This document shows positions 11,301 to 21,600 of a DNA stretch of 64,000 nt, one piece after another. A program made the translations under genes and the position numbers. Numbering within the stretch: the stretch's first letter is position 1; each line of letters starts with the position of its first letter. The notes below the pieces were generated by a model. The model saw only the letters and a program-made list of their open reading frames with translations, searched no databases and was not told where the DNA came from. The DNA lies in contig NC_092701.1 of assembly GCF_964275005.1 (NCBI RefSeq), positions 5,252,715 to 5,316,714 on the forward strand, given 5' to 3'. This DNA comes from Diadema setosum. Its lineage: Eukaryota; Echinodermata; Echinoidea; Diadematoida; Diadematidae.

Positions 11301-13031
11301 ACTTTCTAATAATAGTGTCCAAAGAAATCAATACAAGGTACATGCCATGAACAAGATCTGTTGATGGCTATGTGTCCACCATAAATGAGTTTGTGAAACT
11401 CTTTTTTTATCAATTTTTTAATGAAAGTGAGTTCTATATTCTTGCTTTAACCCACCCCTTCCCTTTTGCTGTCAATTTTGTCATGTGTATTTTAGATCAC
11501 ATTCCCCAGGGCAGATACCGTGGTTACCTGGCTCAGTGCCTCCATTGCCTTTCTTGCCCTCATATCCGTCAATGTTGTCATGGCAACTGCCTATGGTCTG
11601 ACCCACCTGTTCATCACCTACGTGTGTCCTCTCTGGTTGATCAAACTCCAGCCCTACAAAAAGTGAGTATTTTGACATGTGGAATTCCTACCTTTTGCCT
11701 CTGTACCAAGGATGACTCAGACCTAGTTTGTTCTTTTATTTATTCATTATTTTACCACACTGATGTCATAATCAAACTAGAGAGCACTCTAAGAGCGCAG
11801 ACCTCCACCAAGCAGCTAATTTCAACCAATGATCTTGTTCTTCCACAGAGATCAGTGATTTCCACCCATAAAATATGCAAGCATGCTCAACCGATTTTCC
11901 AATATACAAGCATTTGTTACACCTCACTCTAGCAGAAACTAGAGCATGCACTGTAGTGAACGTATGAAAACCTAAAAAATATGCAGCTTGAACTCCCAAA
12001 TTCATCGACCCTACCGGCCAAAATATTGAAAATCCTTCGTAAAATCCATAGAAATTTCCGAATCACTACCGTACCAAAATTTAATCATCTGTTCCCTGTG
12101 TCATTCTCGACCTTTCCTGCAAGTTTCATTCCAATCCATTCACAACTTTTTGAGTTACGTATTTTGCACACGGACAAACAAACAAATGGAATTGAAAACA
12201 TAACCTCCTCCCTTGGCGGAGGTAATTATGAACAGACAAAATAATTTTATTGACCCCCTACTCTTTGTAATGAAGCTCAAAGATATTACCATTTGTTTTT
12301 GTTTATGTAGATAATCACAATCCTTCTCACTCTTCTCCCAGATTGGCAATGTTTTAACCAGTCATTTTAGACACATATATGTCACAGGATCAGCTTACAG
12401 CATGCACATTTTTATAACATAAGTGCATTGTAGTCATACAAAGTAGGGGCAAAGAGTAACAAACATGCCATTTTACTGGTCACACAGTGTGTGCGTGCAA
12501 GGCCTCTTGTGTTGAACAAATTTCCTCTATGATTTGATGTGTCCAAGAAATGTGTGCAAAAGTGCAAACCTTACTATGTCATGGCATAAGTTGGCAAATG
12601 TGAAGTCAGTCAGTCTCAGTGTGTTCAGATACAATGTACTGCAATATTGGAAAATGATTAAACCGTAAAATACTGTAAAAGTGGAAATTTTCTCGGTGTT
12701 GAAGTTTTTGTGCAACCAGAAACTAGCGCGAAAATAAAAGCATGCAAGTATGTTTGCTCACCACATGTTCCAGTAGTTGATGTCTTGATTCTGTAGAATT
12801 AAAAACACGCCAAACTTATCTTGCCCAGCTGAGCGTAAAAAGTTAGTTGTGCAAAAATATCCACTCCTAAAGTATTATTGAATAAGTTGTCATTTCACTT
12901 ATACTTGTGAGCGTGTTTGGCATATGATTGTTATATATTGACTGTTTGTTTGTTTGTTTGTTTGTTTTTTCTTTTTCTTTTTCTCCAGCAACATCTATGG
13001 CCCATGGGATGAGGCAGTGATCCAGCATTAG
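2250..13031 (+). CDS. PIGC: PIGC, GPI-GlcNAc transferase subunit C (8 coding exons)
   Basis: This gene encodes the PIG-C/GPI2 subunit of the ER-membrane complex that transfers GlcNAc from UDP-GlcNAc to phosphatidylinositol, the first step of GPI anchor synthesis. Joining the eight exons gives 849 nt, or 282 residues plus stop, against about 297 in human. Family hallmarks in order are the N-terminal KWQKILYE and [11 protein letters not shown], then VITQQL, the [21 protein letters not shown] block (about residues 120-145), [17 protein letters not shown], and the C-terminal IYGPWDEA. Hydrophobic stretches between them fit the multi-pass membrane topology. Intron phases are 1,2,1,0,2,0,2, all consistent. 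The human coding sequence is uninterrupted, whereas this one has seven introns. No frameshift or in-frame stop is present. PIG-C is not the catalytic subunit (PIG-A is). Confidence 0.96.
2430..2607. repeat. Tandem repeat, three copies of about 60 bp, in PIGC intron 1
   Basis: The unit starting GAGTGATTAATTCTAATTTC recurs at 2433, 2491 and 2553, with spacings of 58 and 62. Copies are nearly identical and AT-rich. Confidence 0.85.
3083..3152 (+). CDS. PIGC: PIGC coding exon 2
   Basis: It follows an AACTGCAG acceptor and encodes [20 protein letters not shown], matching the family's YQYWAVV-type and VIQQL region. It ends at a GTGAGT donor in phase 2. Confidence 0.92.
3557..3649. mobile_element. 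TTAA-flanked miniature inverted-repeat element, copy 2
   Basis: Inverted ends CCCATTGAGG / CCTCAATGGG are flanked directly by TTAA on both sides. The interior matches the copies at 1822 and 10637. It is far too short to code and is probably a piggyBac-mobilised MITE. Confidence 0.8.
3848..4527. repeat. 83-bp tandem duplication, second copy interrupted
   Basis: The segment at 3848-3930 starts GGTTTTGATGACCTAGACTA and ends CAGCTCTGCTG. It is repeated from 3931, but the second copy is broken at 3951-4467 by a TTAA-bounded insertion. It resumes with AATCAGGATAACATGCAGCC. Confidence 0.75.
3951..4467. mobile_element. TTAA-bounded insertion, piggyBac-type MITE
   Basis: Ends are TTAACTCGTTATGTGCCA and, inverted, TGGCACATAAAGAGTTAA. 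TTAA is present at both edges. The 517-bp body has no credible ORF. It sits inside the second copy of the flanking tandem duplication, so it arrived after that duplication or was excised from the first copy. Confidence 0.7.
4678..5439. mobile_element. TA-flanked MITE, TGTGACCCGCTACAAC family, copy 1
   Basis: The 762-bp element has ends TGTGACCCGCTACAACAAAA and its complement TTTTGTTGTAGCGGGTCACA, flanked by TA. Its interior shares blocks with the element at 55336 in opposite orientation. No transposase is encoded. The ends and target fit a Tc1/mariner-type mobiliser. Confidence 0.78.
5504..5658 (+). CDS. PIGC: PIGC coding exon 3
   Basis: It encodes two hydrophobic segments ([17 protein letters not shown] and [15 protein letters not shown]), matching the first membrane region of the family. 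The acceptor is TTCCTCAG and the donor GTAAGT, phase 1. Confidence 0.93.
6242..6354 (+). CDS. PIGC: PIGC coding exon 4
   Basis: It encodes [20 protein letters not shown] and then [17 protein letters not shown], the most conserved PIG-C block. The acceptor TTGTTGAAG is weak in pyrimidines but phase-correct, and the donor is GTGAGC in phase 0. Confidence 0.93.
6355..8278. other. PIGC intron 4, no gene
   Basis: This AT-rich intron has no supported exon or RNA gene. The segment around 7757-7780 is the reverse complement of one near 12710 (GCAACCAGAAACTAGCGC), marking a dispersed repeat fragment. Confidence 0.55.
8279..8334 (+). CDS. PIGC: PIGC coding exon 5
   Basis: A short exon encodes [18 protein letters not shown], matching the family's MLLGHLIFFDYG. 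The acceptor is TTTGGCAG and the donor GTGAGT in phase 2. Confidence 0.93.
8335..10216. other. PIGC intron 5, no gene
   Basis: No coding exon is visible. A segment at 9488-9952 starts TTAAAGGGGTATTCCAGAT and ends CTCCTTTAA. It could be a decayed TTAA-bounded element, but its ends match poorly. Confidence 0.4.
10217..10364 (+). CDS. PIGC: PIGC coding exon 6
   Basis: It encodes [19 protein letters not shown] and then [20 protein letters not shown], very close to the human protein. The acceptor is TTTGTGCAG and the donor GTGGGC in phase 0. Confidence 0.95.
10637..10729. mobile_element. TTAA-flanked miniature inverted-repeat element, copy 3
   Basis: Ends CCCGTTGAAGATGA / CTCATCGGG lie between TTAA sites. 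It has the same internal sequence as copies 1 and 2, including the CGAGTATACTCGGGA hairpin. Confidence 0.8.
11496..11662 (+). CDS. PIGC: PIGC coding exon 7
   Basis: It encodes two hydrophobic spans ([19 protein letters not shown] and [20 protein letters not shown]), the C-terminal membrane region. The acceptor is TATTTTAG and the donor GTGAGT in phase 2. Confidence 0.93.
11781..12232. repeat. Dispersed repeat ending in a CCTCC/GGCGGAGG hairpin
   Basis: The segment runs from AGAGAGCACTCTAAGAGCGC to a terminal hairpin, ACCTCC...GGCGGAGGT, preceded by an ACAAACAAA stretch. Very similar sequences are familiar to me from marine animal genomes, but I cannot confirm family or class from one copy. 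It lies in the last PIGC intron. Confidence 0.45.
12661..12740. repeat. Dispersed repeat fragment (ACTGTAAAAGTGG type)
   Basis: It contains ACTGTAAAAGTGG and GCAACCAGAAACTAGCGC, also found near 665 and, inverted, near 7757. It is likely a decayed MITE. Confidence 0.4.
12989..13031 (+). CDS. PIGC: PIGC coding exon 8 and stop
   Basis: It encodes the family C-terminal signature [14 protein letters not shown] followed by TAG at 13029-13031. The acceptor TTTCTCCAG follows a long T-rich tract. Confidence 0.95.
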
Positions 13032-13120
13032 CCTTTCATCAAGGCTGTCTAAGAGGATATTGAAATACCATCAGTTCGCTCAACTCACAACTGTGACATT
13101 ACAATGAGGCAAGTGTTGAT

Positions 13121-13126
13121 AATAAA
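13121..13126 (+). terminator. PIGC: Candidate PIGC polyadenylation signal
   Basis: AATAAA lies 90 bp after the stop codon. Later AATAAA sites exist near 14790 and beyond, so the true 3' end is uncertain. Confidence 0.35.
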
Positions 13127-14384
13127 AACTGTTGATTACAGAAACACTGTTAGATTTTGAGGGAAAATGGACAACCCATGCAGAAGTTGTACATTTTTAC
13201 ATTATTTGGTTAATAATGTCTCCTCTGTAGATGAGAACAGTACAGCAATTTGTGATAAATGTCACATTGTAGAAGGATACATAGAGAATCTCAAAGGAAT
13301 TTCATGAAAAGAATATTTTAGCATTTCCTGAATCCATATAACATATTTTGGGGACAGTGTCCCTTTAACTTCACAGCAATATGTTTGTGGTTTCATTTGG
13401 CATCCATTCAACTGAGGTACTCTGTAACTATGGTATAGAGCATCTGTCACATGCCTTGCAGTGCTCACTTGAGATTTACATGATATGTGAACATTACATT
13501 TACATGCAGTGATATAGTTTTCGGGCAATGCAGCAAAATGCAATGTTATAGCGATGTCCTCTTTTTTATTGTGAGTGGCAGTGACATGATGATATCGCAG
13601 TGATTGAAAAATAGTCATCCATCCTTCGTGTTGCATACACAATGTAAATAATCATTCACGCTCATTAAAGTTTTGCTATATTTTGTATTCTCTGCACATT
13701 TCTTGTCACAGTAAAGATGATGTTTTCTTTGGGGTCATTCATGCCAGGGCTGTTGATGTATTTTTTGTTCTTTTATTTATTTATTTATTTTTTACCAGGT
13801 CTGCATAAATATGTCAGTGACAGCTTGGAGGATGGCTGCCAGCTGGACTGGCAGCGTTTAGAATTTATTCAACATTTTCTACAAGTGGTCCAATTTGAAA
13901 CAATTGTTTGCACCAGGATGAACTTGATGTCACTTGATGTCGATAATAATGGTAATAATAATAATAATAATGATACGGACTTACAATTTCTATAGCAATG
14001 TTTTCCATTTTCCATTGATTAAATGATGAGTACATTTCACATTGAAACAAAAAGACTGGAAGTACAGTAGAAGAAGAAGAAAAAGAAGGAGAAGAAGAAG
14101 AAGAAGAAGAAGAAGAAGAAGAAGAAGAAGAAGAAATGAGAAAATTAATGTCTTCAATATACACGGTTAAACAAGAAGGATTTCAGGTTGGGTTGCTCCT
14201 GAGGGATGTTATGGAGTTGAGTCTTTCAGCTCACATGGAAGTAAATTCTCCATTGTTGGTCCAGCGTGAGTGAAAGCTCATCCCCCCACCCCCCAAGATT
14301 TCTTCGAAAGTGGAATATATAAGAGACCAGAATTTGAGAATCGAAAGGTTTGTGTGGGTTTGTATTGACGAAACAAACACATAA
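13127..14384. other. 3' flank of PIGC, no further gene
   Basis: This region may include the PIGC 3' UTR. It contains no supported coding exon. A GAA microsatellite occupies 14069-14136. Confidence 0.5.
14069..14136. repeat. GAA/AGA microsatellite
   Basis: An uninterrupted AGA run follows an imperfect purine lead-in. ORFs read through it on the minus strand as poly-Ser and are not genes. Confidence 0.9.
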
Positions 14385-14705
14385 GCCCGAATTCACGAAT
14401 GTGGTACAAATGAAACCATGGTTTAAACCATGGACAAAAACCATGGAGCGCAGAGTGTCGCACGGAATATTTCGTTACGAAATTGGTCATTTTGTCGACA
14501 ACATGACCGTTTCGTTAACAAAATTATTATTTCGTGGACGAAATGTTCATTCAGTTACAAAATGTTGTCATTTCGTTACAAAATCATTTCATCGACGAAA
14601 TGACTGATTTCGTAACGAAATATTCCATGCGACACTTGGCGCTCCATGGTTTTTGTCCATGGTTTAAACCATAGTTTCATTTGTACCACCTTCGTGAATT
14701 CGGGC
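14385..14705. mobile_element. Foldback MITE with 100-bp arms
   Basis: The arms 14385-14485 and 14606-14705 are near-perfect inverted repeats beginning GCCCGAATTCACGAA. The loop between them is itself packed with imperfect ATTTCGTNACGAAAT palindromes. There is no coding capacity, and no clear target duplication was seen. Confidence 0.8.
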
Positions 14706-15324
14706 CAAAGTGTAATCAGGAGCTGCTCCCTCAATGACATGGTACACCAGAAGATGCATTCTAAAGATTGTATGTTCCTTTACAGGCAACCAATAAAGAT
14801 TCTTTGAATGAAATGGGTAATGTAACTGCTTACAAAAAACTCATTTTTAAATGTACATCTGAATGTACAATCTCTTGCCAATCAAGTAATTTTTAGTTAG
14901 TTTCAGCACAAGCAAAACTGCCCCAAGTTTTGCTGAAAACATTTATCAAATCTTGGTGAGGCCAGTTGTGAGCAGGAAATATTTCCCTGTCAAGTTTTCC
15001 ACAATTCTTGGTATAGTATTGTAAGCTGAATAGTTTGGCCCTTAAACCACAATGTAGAAGATGGGGCTTCGCTATATCTCATATTCAGTCCTTCCAATAT
15101 ATTGTAAATGCATGGTGCATGTGTGTGTGAACTCAACCTTGCCAGCAAAAAGTATCGAGAGTTTTGGGTCGGATTTGACACGCCATGGTTGTTTGTCACG
15201 AGGCTAGTGAACAGAATATCACTTTGCAGTTACACTGTAGCATTCAGTGGGACTCATTTCTGTGTGTGAACACTATACAACTTATTCAAATTTATGAAGT
15301 TCTTCCGTCGAGATGTTTTCATTG

Positions 15325-15597
15325 CAACTGATTGACAAATTGCCCTACATCGACGTAAATAAGCACTGAATTGATCAGTGTTTTAGTAGTAGCCATGATA
15401 AAAAAATCATGGGCGTACTACATACTCGAGCAGGATTCGAACCCACGACCTCCTGATCACCGGACAGGCGGGTCTAGTGGAGATGACGCCTGTCCGGTGA
15501 TCAGGAGGTCGTGGGTTCGAATCCTGCTCGAGTATGTACGCCCATGATTTTTTATCATGGCTACTACTAAAACACTGATCAATTCAGTGCTTATTTA
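15325..15597. mobile_element. Head-to-head pair of tRNA-derived SINEs
   Basis: Left arm 15356-15470 and right arm 15487-15597 are near-identical inverted copies of one SINE. The head carries pol III promoter-like boxes: GGTCTAGTGG as the A box and GGGTTCGAATCC as the B box. The left copy extends further, through the GACAAATTGCCCTACATCGA tail also found at 39421, 47952 and 50200. The centre between arms is only 16 bp. Confidence 0.8.
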
Positions 15598-16084
15598 ACT
15601 ATGCAACTTGTCTGAAAAAGTTTCAGGAACATTATTGCAAACAAGTTCATTGTTAGTGTGAATATCCTAACTGTGACATGAGTATCTAATTGAATGTGGA
15701 AACATCTCTACTAGAGATTATTTATTAGTGGCAGAGATATTTGTGTACACTTTCATTCATGTTTTTGTTTGCATCATTTTACATTGTACATATCAAGAAT
15801 GTGCAATTTTGTTATTACAATAAATTAATACACTCTCAATAAACAATCTTTGTTATTTCTCTGTGTTTTGTTAGTCAATTTAGCAAAATGATGTGTAATG
15901 GATTTCAGGTAGTGATATTAAGTGAAGAGTCTGCATGCAATACTTAACTTTTAATTAGTGGAAAGATGAATGTATGCTTTGGTAATGTTATCTGTGCTAC
16001 ACATGTACAGTGTATTTTTTTTTTTTATTTCTTTTGTTCGACACATAGTGGTACAATGTACAGTGGAACCTCGTTATAACAATG

Positions 16085-16636
16085 CAAACAAACTCTTCAT
16101 ATGAAGAGTTTGTTCGTAAAAACCGATAGTCCATATTTGCCAAATGGAGATATTTGCGATTAAAGGTCAAGAAAACTAAAGAGAATAATAAGAAAATTTT
16201 TGCTTCTTTTGACCAGAACTTCAAAAATGTACCTTTATATTTAGTGACCAATATATCATTTAAAAGGTATTATTTTGTACTTTATGACAGAGACCGTACT
16301 TCAAAATCTTAAAAAATGGACTTATCGGTTTTTGCGAACAAACTCTTCATATATATATATATGCATATGTATTATACATATGAAGAGTTTGTTTGCAAAA
16401 ACCGATAAGTCCATTTTTGAAGATTTTGAAGTACGGCCTCTGTCATAAAGTACAAAATAATACCTTTTAAATGATATATTGGGCACTACATATAAAGGTA
16501 TATTTTTAAAGTTATGATCAAAAGAAGCAAAAATTTTCTTATTATTCTCTTTATTTTTCTTGACCTTTAATCGCAAATATCTCCATTTGGCAAATATGGA
16601 CTTATCGGTTTTTGCAAACAAACTCTTCATATATAA
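16085..16636. mobile_element. Palindromic dimer of a 255-bp MITE
   Basis: Unit A (about 16099-16352) and unit B (about 16378-16632) are inverted copies of each other, joined by a short AT-rich centre. Each unit has its own terminal inverted repeats (TATGAAGAGTTTGTTCG...AAAAACCGATAAGTCC). The whole reads as a perfect-looking 540-bp palindrome with few mismatches. Confidence 0.82.
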
Positions 16637-17420
16637 GAAGAAGAAGAAATCTGTAGTACGCCATTTGAAGTTCTAGTAAGGTTGTTTTGTTTTGTTTTGT
16701 TTTTTTTTTTACAAAATTTTCGGCCCGCCTGGGGTCTTTGTCAGTGTTATTGGTAATAAAAACCTCGTTGGAACTACAAATGGCGTTCTCAAGACTCCTC
16801 CGTCTTATAACATTTGAAGTCCAACATGGGGAAAATTTAAAGATGAACATATGAAAAATAAATATGTAAATCAGCATGATATGATAGAAACATGCTGAAT
16901 GTACATACACAATTGGAGAATGGGTATCTGTTGTAATAGTAGAACTGCTAATCAACGTTGGTCTCCTTAAAAACTTATGCAGCAAACACACACACACACA
17001 CACACACACAGTGATTCATCATCAAATAATTTTACATAATTAGAATAAATAAAAATGTATATTGATTTGTAAAACTGCTTTACTTAGGAAAACAGCCAAT
17101 GAGCACCCTACACACAGCATGCTAGCCTCCTCAATATACATTTATAAATAATTAATCTTTCCTGAATCATAAAATATTCAAGAATCAAATGATAATAAAA
17201 AAAATAAATTCTTTCTGAAGGTATACATGTATCGCAATGATTTGTGCATACTTGGAATGGAATTTTAAATTCTGGGGCATGTATTTGACAGTGACTGATA
17301 TCAAGTTGGTTTTTTTTTAATTTAGTTCTAAAGAAAAACTGCGTCTTTTTGCCTAGCTTGATATCATTTTAATGTGTTCGGAATGTGAAGTAATCTTCAC
17401 AATTATTGGTTTTGTATCAA

Positions 17421-17723
17421 GATGAAGAATAAAAATTTTCAAATCAAACAGCAATGACATGGCCTAGACATGGCCTAGACCCCCACTTTTTTTTTTTTAA
17501 AAACTCCGGAAGTGTGTAAGTGAATTAATGGGGTCACCGCCCCCCCCCCCCCCACACACACACATACATACACACACACAGATGAAGAATACAAATTTTC
17601 AAATCAAACAGCAATGACATGGCCTAGACATGGCCTAGACCCCCACTTTTTTTTTTTTTTTTTTTTAACTCCGGAAGTGTGTAAGTGAATTAATGGGGTC
17701 ACCGCCCCCCCCCACACACACAC

Positions 17724-17770
<47 letters not shown>

Positions 17771-17903
17771 TGAAGAATACAAATTTTCAAATCAAACAGC
17801 AATGACATGGCCTAGACATGGCCTAGACCCCCACTTTTTTTTTTTTAAACTCCGGAAGTGTGTAAGTGAATTAATGGGGTCACCGCCCCCCCCCCACACA
17901 CAC

Positions 17904-17981
<78 letters not shown>

Positions 17982-17985
17982 ATGA
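17421..17985. repeat. Minisatellite, three large units ending in a CA run
   Basis: The unit starts GATGAAGAAT and contains GACATGGCCTAGACATGGCC, poly-T, TCCGGAAGTGTGTAAGTG, poly-C and CA repeats. Units start at 17421, 17581 and 17769 (spacing 160 and 188). Length differences come from the internal homopolymer and CA tracts. The last unit ends in a CA run of about 70 bp. Confidence 0.88.
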
Positions 17986-18444
17986 AAACTTTCCGCCGGC
18001 GATGATGCAATGATGCAGAATGTACCGATGGTTCGACCCTAGCTGGAATGATATTGAGACGATCGAGACGCAGAGTACTAGTTTCAGGCAGGTTAACGGT
18101 TGCACCCACCAAAAATCAAAGATCTTCAAATGCAATAATGAATTTCTGCCCACAACTTGCTTCTCTGGAGAGCGCCATCTCTTGACGGCTTGTAAACTCT
18201 CGTGCACACCTACACAGCGAGCCAGCTTGCGAAATGCATGCACGTTTCAGGTGTGTACTGTGATGTGGGCGGTTTTATACGTGACGAGTGACAACGAACG
18301 CGTTGTGTAGGGAAGCTACTGGCCTAGCAACATCGCTTCCGACGATGGTGTACGTGGGAACGAACGAGAAATTGACTCAGATTCTGCAATTTTCGCAGCG
18401 CGTTTATGAAACAATGTGACTCTTCACATGTGTAATCGTCAAAA
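17986..18444 (+). promoter_or_regulatory. Probable promoter/5' UTR region of the ARM-FN3 gene
   Basis: CpG content rises clearly against the surrounding sequence, immediately upstream of the start codon. A CCTAGCAAC sequence at 18323-18331 resembles half of an RFX X-box. No TATA box or start site can be fixed by reading. Confidence 0.35.
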
Positions 18445-18647
18445 ATGACATTGAACTGGCGGCAGCGGGACTATTTCGAGTCCCTTCTTGCACAGCCGGA
18501 AGAGAATGAAGCTCATGTAGCTCTCGAATTGCTTGTGGACGACATCCATAAGGACAAGGCCAAGACCATAGCAGCCTTCCTAGACCACTATGGGTCGGAG
18601 GATTTCCTGTGGGGGATTGTAAGGCTTCTCGCTGCTGACAATTCCAG
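18445..18647 (+). CDS. ARM-FN3 gene exon 1 with start codon
   Basis: It encodes MTLNWRQRDYFESLLAQ and a helical region ending LLAADNS, then a GTAAAC donor in phase 2. The AAAAATG context and the CpG-rich sequence upstream support this start. Confidence 0.8.
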
Positions 18648-21600
18648 GTAAACGACCTCCCGACCATCTTCTACATACAGTTATTAGTAAAATTGTGTTA
18701 ATAACACTAATAACAGTAAGATAATATCACTTGGATGATAATGCTGCATGCTGAGACCGGAGTTTATATTTGAGAGGAATTAATATTCACTTCCGAGCTG
18801 AGTAATTAATAATACTTAACTTGCAAGTTGGTCTCTCCATAAACATAATACACAGTAAACAATGCAGTCATCAACATCAATGACTGGCAGTGTCACATGT
18901 TGTAACAGAGTGATAACCGTGCTAAAATAGAATCTAACGACAATTAATGTTACACTTGAATCTTGGCTGGATTAGACCGGTACCGATTGATTATTGTACA
19001 ATAAACACAACACCTAACGTTAGAATGTAGAAAACTACAAATAGGCCTAGGTCTAACGTCAATTACTGTATGAGTCGCCACTGCGGTAAGGTCGCCAGAC
19101 ATTCACATCGCATGTAACGCGCACCGCGATCGGAGATCAGGTTGGGCGACGGATTTTCATCACTCTCAAAATACATTCGTAAATCACCTTTTTCCTCCGT
19201 AAAAACACAAATAATTTTAATCAAAATATATTTTACCATATGTAACAGGTGATAAAACCATTTTTAATGCGAGGATGTTTTTGATTTAGAATGGATTTCA
19301 GGTGGCAGATTAAGGGAGATTTTCAAACGCGGTGACCGACAATGCCTCCTTCATTGAAGCGTATGTATAACACACACGCTAATAATATGTGGCCGGCTAG
19401 GGGCGGCAAACTAATTCAGTGCCGATATTAGTTCGCCAGCCCGGACGTGCACAAGAATTACACACAAGTGGCGACCATACGGTAATTGACATTAGAGGTT
19501 CTACTATTCTATAAAACCAAACTCTAGTAGGACCCTACAGACGGTTAATTGGACGATTGCCCATCTTCACGTGACCATCGCATGCTGTGGCTGTCAGCCG
19601 TGCAATTTAATACATTTAAAGCAAAAATGAATAGCGCATGGCTGACGTCATTGACTCCCATGTTTTCCAAAACTCACGATTGACTTAAGTTTTCGTTCCA
19701 TTGCATGGCTGTCCATCTTAGGCCTAATTTCACAATAAACAAACATTTGCCTCGCGCATTCAACAATTTACAACAAGTGCGCTCAAAAGTGCATACACTG
19801 TTGACTGCAAAGTGTTATAGTTGATAGAGTCTACTGGTAGGCAGGTACAGTAGTTGTACAGTAGTCACTCGATTGTCACTCATTTTTGTACAATAAATTA
19901 AACTGATTGATTTCGCGTACATATACGTACCCATACGTACACATACAATGTACGTATCCATACGTACACATACGTACATACGGCTGACTGACTGTGCAGC
20001 TGCTCATTTGCTTTAGGCCTACCAAAAAAAAAAAAAAAATGGTTGCCATTTCTGTGCTCAATTCAAGAATCTGTGTGGACCACATATCTGTTGACATCCG
20101 ATAGAACGAGAATTCAACGTGGCTTTGCCTTGTTGAAATGAGTGCTTCTACATCTTTCATCTTACCAAGTGCGAAATTTTGTAACATCGCACTCATGACC
20201 ATACATTTCAGGCACTGTTTCTGCTGATGGGAGCTATTACTGGTTTTCAATTTCAAATACACAATGTATACGCAGGTGGGCAACAAATGAATCAGGCCAC
20301 CCATAAATCTACATCACATGCTACCAACTACACATTGTACATTTTAATGTTACAAAAAGATTGAATTATTAAGAAAAAACTAAAAAAAAAAAAATATTCG
20401 TATTTGCTGAAGGGTGTTTGTGTTAAACTGGTGAAAGACAGAGTAAACAACCCTGTAGGGGCAGGGTGGCTGTTTCTGGCAGGGGCACTTTCATTCATTA
20501 ATTAAACAGCTACAAATGTATGTAGTTTGAACATCATATTGTGTGCTAAGCCCCACTTTAGAACACAGGCAGGAGTTACTCGCAAGTGTTATGGGAAGTG
20601 ACTGAATGAGCCTTTTTTTGTTACTGGTAATCAATGAATGAAATGGTCCCTGCCGCAAAAAGGCACCCTGTTACATGTAGTACCGCTGTACAAAGCCTGC
20701 CGCAAACAAGGTTGTTTACTCGTCATGTATCTCTATTTACTAAAGCCATCCAAAATCAGACCATATTGATCTGGTACAATGTATGCTATCCAAATCGACC
20801 GCTGGCTACAGTATGTGTGCTTGCGGTCAAATATTGGCATGCTAGGTTGAATTTTACAAGTACGGGTACCATGCGGTAAGAGTTCACTGTACATTCAAGT
20901 ATCTAAAATCACAAATAGTAACATTTTACAGTACAGTACAGGGCAAGTCCAAGCTATTTTGCACCAGTAACGCGTGGGACATCACAAGAAGATTTAGCCC
21001 TATATTGCACTGTTAAGATTGAAACTTCATATGTTGGGTTGCTTTTGATAGCTAGTAGGTATCTTCATTCAAAACAATAGAAATAATGAGAATCACGCGT
21101 TCAGTATTTAATTTATGCAAATTTATTCTCCAGTAACGTGTGGGACCACAAAAATTGTCCTTTTTTTCTTCTTTTACTTTTATCTCAATTATTGTGAAAA
21201 TACTTGGTATACTATAAAATCATTACAAACATCTTTTCGTACAACAATTACTGTACCTGAAACAAAACATTTCAGAAAAAATCATGAAAGGGCAAGTCCA
21301 AGATAATGTCCCCTCAGATGCTCAAAATTCATCTTGATTTTATCAAAAAGTTATTGATATCATGTTGTAGCCAAAGAGTTAAATCATATATTTCCAGCAA
21401 AGAAAATATTGAATTATGCAAATTTATGCAAGATATATGGCCTTGATTTGCATAAATCAAAAACAAACCTTACGTATGGGACAAATTATAAATATTCATC
21501 TAAAATCAGTTGAATTTGTCCTTGACCTAGTTCCTTTATGGACATGACCCCTGTATGAGTTAGTATAATCTGCAATTGGTAAGACAAGGTCAGCACATTA

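Noticed and set aside
15440..15540. Possible functional tRNA gene with B box GGTTCGAATCC
   Set aside because: It lies in an inverted SINE pair, the cloverleaf does not close, and the same head recurs with a shared SINE tail.
16602..18112. Frames rich in VCVCV or THTHT
   Set aside because: Translations of CA/GT microsatellites.
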